Below, piece by piece: positions 1 through 7,667 of a stretch of 58,700 nucleotides of DNA. The position numbers and the translations under genes were made by a program. The notes under the pieces were generated by a model that saw nothing but the letters and a program-made list of their open reading frames with translations, had not been told where the DNA came from and ran no database searches. The first letter of the stretch is position 1; each line of letters starts with the position of its first letter. The stretch comes from Verrucomicrobiota bacterium (GTDB lineage Bacteria > Verrucomicrobiota > Verrucomicrobiia > Limisphaerales > UBA9464), in assembly GCA_016871805.1 (NCBI GenBank), contig VHCG01000024.1, positions 1 to 58,700 on the forward strand. The letters are read 5' to 3'.

Positions 1-2
1 TG

Positions 3-803
3 CTGGACCAGACCCTCCGACGCGGCGGCTGTATGGAGCTCTGCCGCCAATGGCAGCGCGAGGGTCGGATCCGGCATGTCGGATTCAGCACCCACGCGAC
101 CCCCAACATCATCTCGAGGACGATCCGCAGCGACGAGTTCGACTACGTCAACCTCCACTGGTACCTGGTCAACGACCTGAACCGTCCGTGCATTGCCGAG
201 GCCGCCCAGCGCGACATGGGGGTGTTCATCATCAGCCCGAACGACAAGGGCGGAAAACTCTACCTCGAGCTGCCCCGGATGCGCTCCCTCTGCGCCCCGC
301 TCACGCCGATGCAGTTCAACGACCTCTACTGTCTCGCGCGGCCCGAGGTCCACACCCTGTCGCTCGGCGCGGCCCGGCCGTCCGACTTCGACGAACACCT
401 CGGGATCCTCCCGCACTACGACCGCGCAGCGGAGGTGGCGGGACCCATCGAACGACGCCTGCGGGAGCACATGGACACCGTGCTGGGGTCGGACTGGTGC
501 CGACGCTGGTGGGTCGGACTGCCGGAATACGTCGATGTCCCGGGCGAGGTGAACCTGGTGGAGATCCTGCGGATCTGGACCTTCGCCAAGGCGCTCGAGC
601 TCACCGACTGGGCCAGGTTCCGCTACAACATGCTGGGCCAGGCGGAGCACTGGTTCCCGGGCGAGAACGTCGCGAAGCTCGATTTCCTGCGCCTCGCCGA
701 GGCCCTGCGCAACAGCCCCTTCACCGAGCGCATCCCCGCGATCCTGAAGGAGGCCCACGACCTGTACTTCGACGCCCCGGTCAAACGCCTGAGCCAGAGT
801 TGA
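3..803 (+). CDS. aldo/keto reductase, 5'-truncated by the window edge
   Basis: The frame is open from the first base, so the N-terminal part (cofactor-binding start of the TIM barrel and the catalytic Tyr/Lys) lies outside; the ATG at 33 is internal. The visible part starts with a late-barrel motif (GRIRHVGFSTH), followed by NLHWYLVND and GVFIISPNDKGGKLY, which match the C-terminal half of COG1453-type aldo/keto reductases. After the barrel comes a tail of about 130 residues (DWCRRWWVGLPEY... AEHWFPGENV...). In many relatives this tail is a ferredoxin-like 4Fe-4S domain, but here most cluster cysteines are absent. The likely role is NAD(P)H-dependent carbonyl reduction in the cytoplasm; the substrate is unknown. 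The stop overlaps the start of the next gene (TTGA), so the two are probably co-translated. Confidence 0.85.
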   Translation: MDQTLRRGGCMELCRQWQREGRIRHVGFSTHATPNIISRTIRSDEFDYVNLHWYLVNDLNRPCIAEAAQRDMGVFIISPNDKGGKLYLELPRMRSLCAPLTPMQFNDLYCLARPEVHTLSLGAARPSDFDEHLGILPHYDRAAEVAGPIERRLREHMDTVLGSDWCRRWWVGLPEYVDVPGEVNLVEILRIWTFAKALELTDWARFRYNMLGQAEHWFPGENVAKLDFLRLAEALRNSPFTERIPAILKEAHDLYFDAPVKRLSQS

Positions 804-1543
804 ACCTCTTCCCCGTCCTTCTCGAAGACGACGACCTCCTCGTGCTGCACAAGCCGGCAGGGCTCGTCTGCCATCCGACCAAGGGGGATGAGTACTCGAG
901 CCTCGTGAGCCGGCTGCGGCTATATCTGGGACTCGAGTCGGAACCCCAGCTGGTGCATCGGCTCGACCGTGAGACCAGCGGCGTCATGGTGGTCGCCAAG
1001 AACCCGGAGGCGGCTCTCGAGCTCCGTCGCCTCTGGCAGACCGGCTTCGTGACCAAGGAGTACGTCGCGCTGGTGCACGGCGCGGTCGAGGCCGATTCGG
1101 GGCTCGTCGACCTCCCCCTCGGCAAGGACGAGGCCAGCATCATCGCCATCCGCGACACGCCGCGTCCGGATGGCCATCCCGCCCGGACCCGCTGGTGGTG
1201 CGTCCGGCGTTTCGAGCGCGCCGAGGGCGTCTTCTCCCTCTTGCGGATCCACCTCGACACCGGCCGGAAGCATCAGATCCGCATCCACATGGGCGCGATC
1301 GGACACCCGCTGGTAGGGGACAAGCTGTATGGGCTGGACGAGGGGTTCTATCTCGACTTTGTGAAGCGGCGCCTGACCGAGGCGCAGCGGCAGCGGCTGA
1401 TCCTGCCCCAGCAGGGTCTGCATGCGGTCCGGCTCTGGCTCCCATGGGGCGACGAGGAAAGGGAGTTCCGGAGCGAACCCGAGGCTCCGTTCCTCGAGTT
1501 TCTCGCGGGCCGTCCCGTGGTCTGGGGCGAGGGAACGACCTGA
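800..1543 (+). CDS. RluA-family pseudouridine synthase
   Basis: A 247-residue protein of the RluA/RsuA superfamily, which isomerises uridine to pseudouridine in rRNA or tRNA. The signature HRLDRETSGVMVVAKN carries the catalytic Asp (the D of HRLD). Downstream, TGRKHQIRIHMGAIGHPLVGDKLYG is the conserved RNA/uracil-pocket segment. There is no N-terminal S4 domain, as in RluA, RluC-short and TruC types, so the exact target base cannot be told. I chose the TTG at 800, which overlaps the upstream stop as TTGA, because homology starts immediately (LFPVLLEDDDLLVLHKPAGL) and no ATG or GTG precedes the conserved region. Cytoplasmic. Confidence 0.9.
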   Translation: MNLFPVLLEDDDLLVLHKPAGLVCHPTKGDEYSSLVSRLRLYLGLESEPQLVHRLDRETSGVMVVAKNPEAALELRRLWQTGFVTKEYVALVHGAVEADSGLVDLPLGKDEASIIAIRDTPRPDGHPARTRWWCVRRFERAEGVFSLLRIHLDTGRKHQIRIHMGAIGHPLVGDKLYGLDEGFYLDFVKRRLTEAQRQRLILPQQGLHAVRLWLPWGDEEREFRSEPEAPFLEFLAGRPVVWGEGTT

Positions 1544-1571
1544 GGCCGTCGTCCCCGTCGTCCCTGTTGTC

Positions 1572-1605
1572 CCTCCTCTGCGGCCCCGCGGCTCTGCGTG
1601 AGCCC
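1572..1605 (+). repeat. degenerate solo arm of the CTCCGTGTCTCCGCGTC repeat family
   Basis: In the short gap after the pseudouridine synthase gene, CCTCTGCGGCCCCGCGGCTC followed by TGCGTGAGCCC resembles the right arm of the inverted-repeat elements at 16388-16608 and 37166-37366. It is decayed, and no left arm is visible. Resemblance judged by eye. Confidence 0.4.
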
Positions 1606-1681
1606 ACGTCCCCTGCTCTGCGGGCCACTCCGGACAAGGTTTGCATCGACGACCCTCGCGGACCGCGCCTAGTTTTCAAAC

Positions 1682-4600
1682 GTGATTCACCTTGTCCTCC
1701 GCGCCCTGATCCGGCTCGTCCTGCTCGGGGTCGCTCTCGACCTGGTTGCCGCCGAGCCCTGGACCCTCCACGCACGGGTCCGCACCGGCACCAACACCCC
1801 GCCCCGCTCGAATACCCCCGGGGAACGCCTCCTGAACTGGGACCCGGCACGGACCGCCGTGGTGGTCTGCGACATGTGGGACCAGCACCACTGTCCCGAC
1901 GCCACCGACCGCGTGGGCGAGATGGCCCCGCGGATGAACGAGGTCCTCAAGGCGGCCCGGGACCGGGGTGCCCTCATCATTCACTGCCCAAGCGACACCC
2001 TTGACTTCTACAAGGACCATCCCGGACGTCGCCTTGCGCAGGCGGCACCGAAGGTCGAGACCCGCGTCCCGCTCCAGTCCTGGTGCTCCATCGACGCCGC
2101 CCACGAGCCGCCGCTGCCGATCGACGACTCCGATGGCGGGTGTGACGGCTGTCCGGACTGTCCCAGCTTCCGGGCCTGGACCCGGCAGCACCCGGCGCTC
2201 GAGATCCGCGATAGCGATGCCATCACCGATTCCGCCGAGGCCTTCCACCTGATGCGCCAGAGGGGCATCACCAACGTCATCGTCATGGGGGTGCACATCA
2301 ACATGTGCGTCCTTGGCCGGCCCTTCGCCATCCGGCAGATGGTCCAGCAGGGGCAGAACGTGGTGCTGGTCCGAGACCTGACCGACTCCATGTACAACCA
2401 CAGGAAGGCACCGTATGTCTCGCACTTCCGGGGCACGGAACTCGTGGTGGAGCACATCGAGCGCCACTGGTGTCCGTCGATCACGAGCGCCGACCTGATC
2501 GGCGGCCAACCCTTCCGGTTCCGCGACGACGTCCGGAAGCGCATCGCGCTCGTGATCGGGGAGAACGAGTACCGGACGTGGGAGACCCTCCCGGAGTTCG
2601 CCGAATCCAAGCTCGCAGCGCGCGGCTACGAGATCTCGCTCGTCCAGGCCTCCCCGAAGGAAGGCGACTCGGGCTTCACCAACGTCACCGCCCTGCGCGA
2701 GGCCGACCTCGTCGTGGTCAGCGTCCGTCGACGCGCCCCGCCCAGGGAATTGGTGGCACTCCTGAAGGCGCACCTCGCCGCCGGGAAACCCATCGTGGGC
2801 CTCCGCACCGCCAGCCATGCCTTCGACACGCAGGCGAACGGATCCGAGACGGCCACCTGGCCCACCTTCGATGTCGAGGCCTTCGGGGCCCGCTACAGCG
2901 GCCACTACAACAACAAACCCCCGACAGCACCGCACACCCTCATCGAGGGCGTCCCGGAGGCCGCCGGAAACCCGTTGCTGACCGGGGTCACCACGACGCC
3001 CACCCGCGTCACCTCCCACCTGTACCGGATTGTCGACCGTTCCCCGGACCTCACCCCGCTGCTGCGCGGGCAGGTCGAGGGACGCACGGAGATCGAGCCG
3101 GTGGCCTGGACCTTCACCGCCCACAACCGTCGCGCGTTCTACACCTCGCTGGGCAATCCCGACGACTTCGGGAGCCCCTCGTTCCGACACCTCCTCCTCA
3201 ACGGCATCCTGTGGTGCCTCCAGGATCCCATCCCGCCTTCGGTGCAGATCCCGGCGCCCAGCCCCAAGCCTTCCGGGTCCGGGCCCACCCCAAGACAACC
3301 GGCCCCACCGGCAGTGCCCGCCGCACCAACACCCCCGGCAGCCGCAACGGCCGACCGTCCGCAGGAGACGGCCGATACACCCCTGCCACCTGCGGAAGCG
3401 GCCCGACGGTTTCAGGTCGCCGAGGATCTCGTCTGGGAACAGGTCCTCTCCGAGCCCGAGATCTCGCAGCCGGTGTTCCTGAACTTCGACGAGCGCGGCT
3501 GCATGTGGGTCGTGGAATACCGCCAGTATCCCGCCCCCGCGGGACTGACCCTTGTGAGCCGCGACAGCGTCTGGCGGGCGGTCTACGACTCCGTGCCGCG
3601 CCCGCCGCCACACCATGTCCGCGGAGCCGACCGGATCAGCATCCACGAGGATGCGGACGGCGATGGCTCCTTCGAGCGCCACAAGGTGTTTGTCGACGGC
3701 CTCAACATCGCCACCTCGGTCGAGCGCGGACGCGGGGGCGTCTGGGTGCTCAATCCGCCCTACCTCCTGTTCTACCCCGACGCCAACGGGGATGATGTCC
3801 CGGATGCCGATCCCGAGGTCCGCCTCTCGGGCTTCGGGCTGGAGGACACCCACAGCGTCGCCAATTCCCTGCGCTGGGGGCCCGATGGCTGGCTCTACGG
3901 GGCCCAGGGCAGCACCGTGACCGCCAACATCCAGGTGCACGGACCGGACGGGACGCCGCTGAACGCCAAGCCGCTGTATTCCCAGGGGCAGAACATCTGG
4001 CGCTACCATCCCGGGCGTCGGGTCTACGAAGTCTTCTCGGAGGGGGGCGGCAATGCGTTCGGATGCGAGATCGACAGCGCCGGACGCATCTTCTCGGGCC
4101 ACAACGGGGGCGACACCCGAGGATTCCACTACCAGCAGGGCGCCTACCTCCAGAAGGGATTCGAGAAGCATGGCCCTCTGTCGAACCCTTACGCGTTCGG
4201 TTACTTCCCCGCGATGCCGATGGCCAGCGAGCCCCGGTTCACCCACAACTTCGTGATCTACGACCACGGCGCCCTGCCAGCGCGCTACACCGGCCGCCTC
4301 CTCGGGGTCGAACCCCTGCAGGGCCGCCTTGTCAAAAGCGATGTCCTCACCGACCGCTCGTCGTTCAAGACCCTCGACGTGGCGCGACCGATCGTCGGTG
4401 ACGACCGCTGGTTCCGACCGGTCGACATCAAGGTGGGACCCGACGGCGCGGTCTATGTCTGCGACTGGTACGACCGGCAGGTGAACCACTACCGGAACCA
4501 CGAGGGCCAGATCGACACCGCCAACGGACGCATCTACCGGATGCGGTCCAAGGCGGGTCCCCGGGTCCGCCCCGAGACCCTCGCCATGCTGTCGCACGCC

Positions 4601-6322
4601 GACCTGATCCGGCGTCTGGAACACACCAACCGATGGGTGCGCCAGACCGCGCTTCGATTGATCGCCGACCGGCCGGATCCGTCCCGGATTCCGGACCTCT
4701 CCAAGGCCCTTGCGGCAGCCCGGGGTCCACGGGCCGTGGATCTCCTCTGGGCCCTCGCACTCGAGGGGGACGTCACGGAGGCCGAGGCGCTGCGAGGGAT
4801 GTCCCATCCCGAACCACAGGTCCGACTCTGGACCGTCCGTCGTCTCGGCGACGCCCGCTCCGCGTCCCCGGCGCTGGTTCGTCGCCTTGCCACCCTCGCG
4901 GCCGAGGATCCGGATCTGGAGGTGCGCAACCAGCTGGCCTGCACGGCGCGTCGCCTGCCCGCCGCCGACGCGGCGGAGATCCTCCGTGCGCTGTGTGGCC
5001 GGGACGAGGATGTCGACGACAACCGCCAACCCCTGCTCCTCTGGTGGGCCCTTGAGATGCTCTGCACCTCGGACCCCGAGACGGTGCTGCGCCTGTATTC
5101 CGAACCGGCGTTCTGGAACCGTCCCATGGTCCAGCGCCACCTGCTCGACCGTTCGGCCCGACGTTGGGCCCAGTCGGGGTCGCGTCGGGAACTCCTGCTC
5201 TGCGCCGCCCTCTTCCGGAACTCCCCGACGGTCGAGTCGAGCCGCCGCCTCATGCAGGGCTTCGAGGCCGCCTTCAAGGGACGTCCGCTGGCAGGCCTGC
5301 CGGATGATCTGGTCCAGGCCATGTCCCGCCACGGGGTGGGCTCACCCGCCTTCGCGGTGCGCCGTGGGGACCCGGCGGCGATCCGACGCGCCTTGGCGAC
5401 GGTGGCCGACGAATCAGCGCCCCGCCCGGAGCGGCTCGAGTTCCTGGGGGTGCTCAGCGAGGTGCCGGTCCCAGGCGCCATCCCGGCCTTGGCACAGGCG
5501 TATCGTGGCGCCGCCAAGGATGACGCCCTGCGCCAGGCGGCGCTGATGGCGCTGCAGCCGCACGAGGATCCCGCCATCGCCGGGATCATCCTCGGTGCCT
5601 GGCCCGCGCTCGGCCCCGCGGCCCGGGCCACCGCCCAGACGGTGCTGTCGAGCCGGGTCTCCTGGAGCCGGGCCCTGGTCGACACCCTCCAGCCCCGCCC
5701 CGCTGGCGCTGCGCCGTCGCAGGTGAAGGCCGAGTCGATCTCCCTTGGAACCGTCCGACGGTTGCGTCAGCACGCAGACCCGGAGCTCCGGGCCAGGGTC
5801 GCCGCGTTGTGGCCGGAGACCCGGACACCGACGACGCGGGAGATGGAGGCGCTGATCCGGAAACGGGCCGACATCGTCCGGACCGGCTCCGGGGATCCCT
5901 ACAACGGACGCACCCTGTTCCAGAACACCTGTGCCGGCTGCCACCGGCTCTTCGGTCAGGGCGGACAGGTCGGGCCCGATCTGACGGTGTATGACCGGTC
6001 GGACCTCGACTCGATGCTGCTGTCGATCGTGAACCCCGGGGCAGAGATCCGGGAGGGCTACGAACAGATCCACCTGGAGACCCGCGATGGTCGACTTCTC
6101 TCGGGATTCCTTGCGGAGAGGGACGACCAGACGCTGGTGCTGCGCACCCTGGACAACCAGACCGTCGCGGTGCCGGTCGCGGAGGTCCTGGAGCAGGATC
6201 GTCCGGCGGCCTCACTGATGCCGGAGGGACTTTTGGATGGCTTCAAGGACCAGGAGGTCCGGGACCTCTTCGCCTACCTGAGGAGCACCCAGCCGCTGGT
6301 GGGTGAACCTCCGAGACGCTGA
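1682..6322 (+). CDS. secreted multidomain protein: isochorismatase-like + ThuA-like + PVC heme-binding dehydrogenase-like
   Basis: A 1546-residue protein with a GTG start and a signal peptide (LVLRALIRLVLLGVALDLVAA). Modules in order: cysteine-hydrolase (isochorismatase) fold at about 45-265, with D64 (VVVCDMWDQ) and C209 (GVHINMCVLGR); ThuA-like flavodoxin fold at about 275-515 (KRIALVIGENEYRT... LLNGILWCL); Pro/Ala-rich linker at about 518-570; PVC-type membrane-bound dehydrogenase propeller (TIGR02604-like) at about 575-955; HEAT-like alpha repeats at about 965-1390; and a C-terminal c-type cytochrome with C1417-AGC-H1421 and the typical SIVNPGAEIREGY and SLMPEGLLDG segments. The architecture implies a periplasmic or surface oxidoreductase that passes electrons to a heme; the substrate is unknown. 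A hairpin (GGACC-GGA-GGTCC, 6323-6335) directly follows the stop. The last three modules alone are a common PVC protein; the two N-terminal enzymes are the fused extras. Confidence 0.88.
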   Translation: MIHLVLRALIRLVLLGVALDLVAAEPWTLHARVRTGTNTPPRSNTPGERLLNWDPARTAVVVCDMWDQHHCPDATDRVGEMAPRMNEVLKAARDRGALIIHCPSDTLDFYKDHPGRRLAQAAPKVETRVPLQSWCSIDAAHEPPLPIDDSDGGCDGCPDCPSFRAWTRQHPALEIRDSDAITDSAEAFHLMRQRGITNVIVMGVHINMCVLGRPFAIRQMVQQGQNVVLVRDLTDSMYNHRKAPYVSHFRGTELVVEHIERHWCPSITSADLIGGQPFRFRDDVRKRIALVIGENEYRTWETLPEFAESKLAARGYEISLVQASPKEGDSGFTNVTALREADLVVVSVRRRAPPRELVALLKAHLAAGKPIVGLRTASHAFDTQANGSETATWPTFDVEAFGARYSGHYNNKPPTAPHTLIEGVPEAAGNPLLTGVTTTPTRVTSHLYRIVDRSPDLTPLLRGQVEGRTEIEPVAWTFTAHNRRAFYTSLGNPDDFGSPSFRHLLLNGILWCLQDPIPPSVQIPAPSPKPSGSGPTPRQPAPPAVPAAPTPPAAATADRPQETADTPLPPAEAARRFQVAEDLVWEQVLSEPEISQPVFLNFDERGCMWVVEYRQYPAPAGLTLVSRDSVWRAVYDSVPRPPPHHVRGADRISIHEDADGDGSFERHKVFVDGLNIATSVERGRGGVWVLNPPYLLFYPDANGDDVPDADPEVRLSGFGLEDTHSVANSLRWGPDGWLYGAQGSTVTANIQVHGPDGTPLNAKPLYSQGQNIWRYHPGRRVYEVFSEGGGNAFGCEIDSAGRIFSGHNGGDTRGFHYQQGAYLQKGFEKHGPLSNPYAFGYFPAMPMASEPRFTHNFVIYDHGALPARYTGRLLGVEPLQGRLVKSDVLTDRSSFKTLDVARPIVGDDRWFRPVDIKVGPDGAVYVCDWYDRQVNHYRNHEGQIDTANGRIYRMRSKAGPRVRPETLAMLSHADLIRRLEHTNRWVRQTALRLIADRPDPSRIPDLSKALAAARGPRAVDLLWALALEGDVTEAEALRGMSHPEPQVRLWTVRRLGDARSASPALVRRLATLAAEDPDLEVRNQLACTARRLPAADAAEILRALCGRDEDVDDNRQPLLLWWALEMLCTSDPETVLRLYSEPAFWNRPMVQRHLLDRSARRWAQSGSRRELLLCAALFRNSPTVESSRRLMQGFEAAFKGRPLAGLPDDLVQAMSRHGVGSPAFAVRRGDPAAIRRALATVADESAPRPERLEFLGVLSEVPVPGAIPALAQAYRGAAKDDALRQAALMALQPHEDPAIAGIILGAWPALGPAARATAQTVLSSRVSWSRALVDTLQPRPAGAAPSQVKAESISLGTVRRLRQHADPELRARVAALWPETRTPTTREMEALIRKRADIVRTGSGDPYNGRTLFQNTCAGCHRLFGQGGQVGPDLTVYDRSDLDSMLLSIVNPGAEIREGYEQIHLETRDGRLLSGFLAERDDQTLVLRTLDNQTVAVPVAEVLEQDRPAASLMPEGLLDGFKDQEVRDLFAYLRSTQPLVGEPPRR

Positions 6323-6621
6323 GGACCGGAGGTCCTGCACCGGTGGGTTCTGCAGTGCCCTGCAGAACCTGGCCGCGCCCCAGCGGCCACCCCCCCAGGA
6401 CCCACCCGCACCCAAAGACTCCAGAGCCTCCCCACACCTCGGACCTCACGCCCACCCGCTTCCCCCCAGCTCGATCCCACACCTCGCAGCGTGGGTGCTC
6501 CCGCACCCAGTGATGCAGGGCACTGCATCACCCACCCGTCGAAGCCCTCGTCTTTCCTTCGTGTCCCCGCGTCTCTGTGTGAGTCAGTTTCCCATCCGCG
6601 CGGAGCTCGTTGCCCTCGGAC
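6323..6621. repeat. convergent intergenic region with tandem hairpin repeats and a solo repeat arm
   Basis: No gene is visible. Hairpins: GGTTCTGCAG-TGCC-CTGCAGAACC (6346-6369); GGCCGC-GCCCCA-GCGGCC (6371-6388); GGGTGC-TCCC-GCACCC (6493-6508); GTGATGCAG-GGCA-CTGCATCAC (6510-6531). The first and last share the core TGCAGTGCCCTGCA on opposite strands. A solo arm of the CTCCGTGTCTCCGCGTC family lies at 6552-6585. The region separates two convergent genes, so the hairpins may also act as terminators, but there are no T-tracts. A close copy of the 6491-6550 segment occurs at 23362-23418. Confidence 0.75.
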
Positions 6622-7611
6622 CTACCCTTCCCGATCCAGGATCCGGTCCACAAGCGGTTCGCCAGTGAGGAAACGACGGAGGTTGCCGACGAAGTGGTTC
6701 ACGAGGCTCTCGTCCTGACCGCGATGCCCGCCCGCCAGGTGCGGCGTGATGTGGCATCGCGGGGTTCGCCACAGGAAATGATCCGGTGGCAGCGGCTCGG
6801 GATCGAGTGTGTCGAGGAACGCCCCTCCGAGATGCCCCGAGGACAGCGCTGCGGCGAGGGCCTCCTGGTCGACGGTGGTCCCGCGGCCCACGTTGACGAA
6901 ATAGGACCCATACGCCATCCGGCTGAAGAAGCCGGCCCCGCACCAGTGTCGGGTGAAGTCGGCCTCGGGGAGACAGTTGACCACGTGATGGGCCTCCGGA
7001 ACCCGGGCCAACGCCTCCTCGAACGACACGACCTCCAAGCCGGGTTCCGGGACCGGCGTGCGACGGACGCCCACCACGCGACATCGGAACGGTGCGAGGA
7101 GTTCGGTCAGACGTCGACCAATCGCCCCGTACCCCAGGATCATCACGGTGCTGCCGGTGAGGAGCTCGATCGAATACCGCCCTTCGAGGTAGCGCCACTC
7201 CCGGGAACCGGCGCCGTTGAGCACGTTCGAGGGGATCTGTCGGGTGAACGCCATCATCATGGCGAGGGCATGCTCGGCACACGGGTTCGCGAACACCCTG
7301 GAGGCGTTGGTGACGAGGGTTCCCCGGGCCCGCATCGCCCTCCCGAACTCGGAGGTGTCATAGCGGGTGTACCCAGCGGTCGAGAGCGACACCCAGCGTA
7401 GGCCCGGGGTCGCGATGACATCCGCTGGAGCCGGCTGACCGTAGGCGACCTCCGCCTCGGCGAGCGTGGGGTCGGATGCGCCTAGGGTGAGGACGGACTT
7501 CGAGGAGCGGGTCGACTGGATCAGCCGGCAGTCCAGGTCTTCGAGGGACTTGCGGAACAGGGCATCCGCTTCGGGACGCAGGGTATGATTGGACCAGACC
7601 GTCAATGGCAT
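6622..7611 (-). CDS. D-2-hydroxyacid dehydrogenase family protein
   Basis: A 329-residue NAD(P)-dependent oxidoreductase of the D-isomer 2-hydroxyacid dehydrogenase family, which interconverts 2-oxoacids and D-2-hydroxyacids. The Rossmann motif is GYGAIGRRL at about residue 159; the following strand ends in GVRR, not with an acidic residue, which in this family hints at NADPH preference. Catalytic residues visible are R in VNVGRGTTVD, E in LDPEP and H in ITPHLAGG. The catalytic domain at the N-terminus is short and divergent. ATG start at 7611; no partner gene overlaps. The substrate (glyoxylate/hydroxypyruvate or another) cannot be decided from the sequence. Cytoplasmic. Confidence 0.88.
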   Translation of the reverse strand: MPLTVWSNHTLRPEADALFRKSLEDLDCRLIQSTRSSKSVLTLGASDPTLAEAEVAYGQPAPADVIATPGLRWVSLSTAGYTRYDTSEFGRAMRARGTLVTNASRVFANPCAEHALAMMMAFTRQIPSNVLNGAGSREWRYLEGRYSIELLTGSTVMILGYGAIGRRLTELLAPFRCRVVGVRRTPVPEPGLEVVSFEEALARVPEAHHVVNCLPEADFTRHWCGAGFFSRMAYGSYFVNVGRGTTVDQEALAAALSSGHLGGAFLDTLDPEPLPPDHFLWRTPRCHITPHLAGGHRGQDESLVNHFVGNLRRFLTGEPLVDRILDREG

Positions 7612-7632
7612 CCCGCGATGACGCCCATCGGT

Positions 7633-7660
7633 CTCTCAACTCTCAACCCTCAACTCTCAA
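7633..7660 (+). repeat. short direct repeat (CTCTCAAC)n
   Basis: A run of CTCTCAAC / TCTCAACC / CTCAACTCTCAA units between the dehydrogenase start and the end of the secreted-protein gene. It is a simple-sequence tract, shown directly by the bases. A weaker relative (AACTCCCTCAACTCCCC) lies at about 13058-13075. Confidence 0.6.
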
Positions 7661-7667
7661 AAACTTC

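Noticed and set aside
1676..5332. Long open frame of more than 1200 codons on the minus strand
   Set aside because: It is antisense to the giant fusion gene, low-complexity (Gly/Val/Arg/Asp-rich), has no domain motifs, and arises from high GC at third positions.
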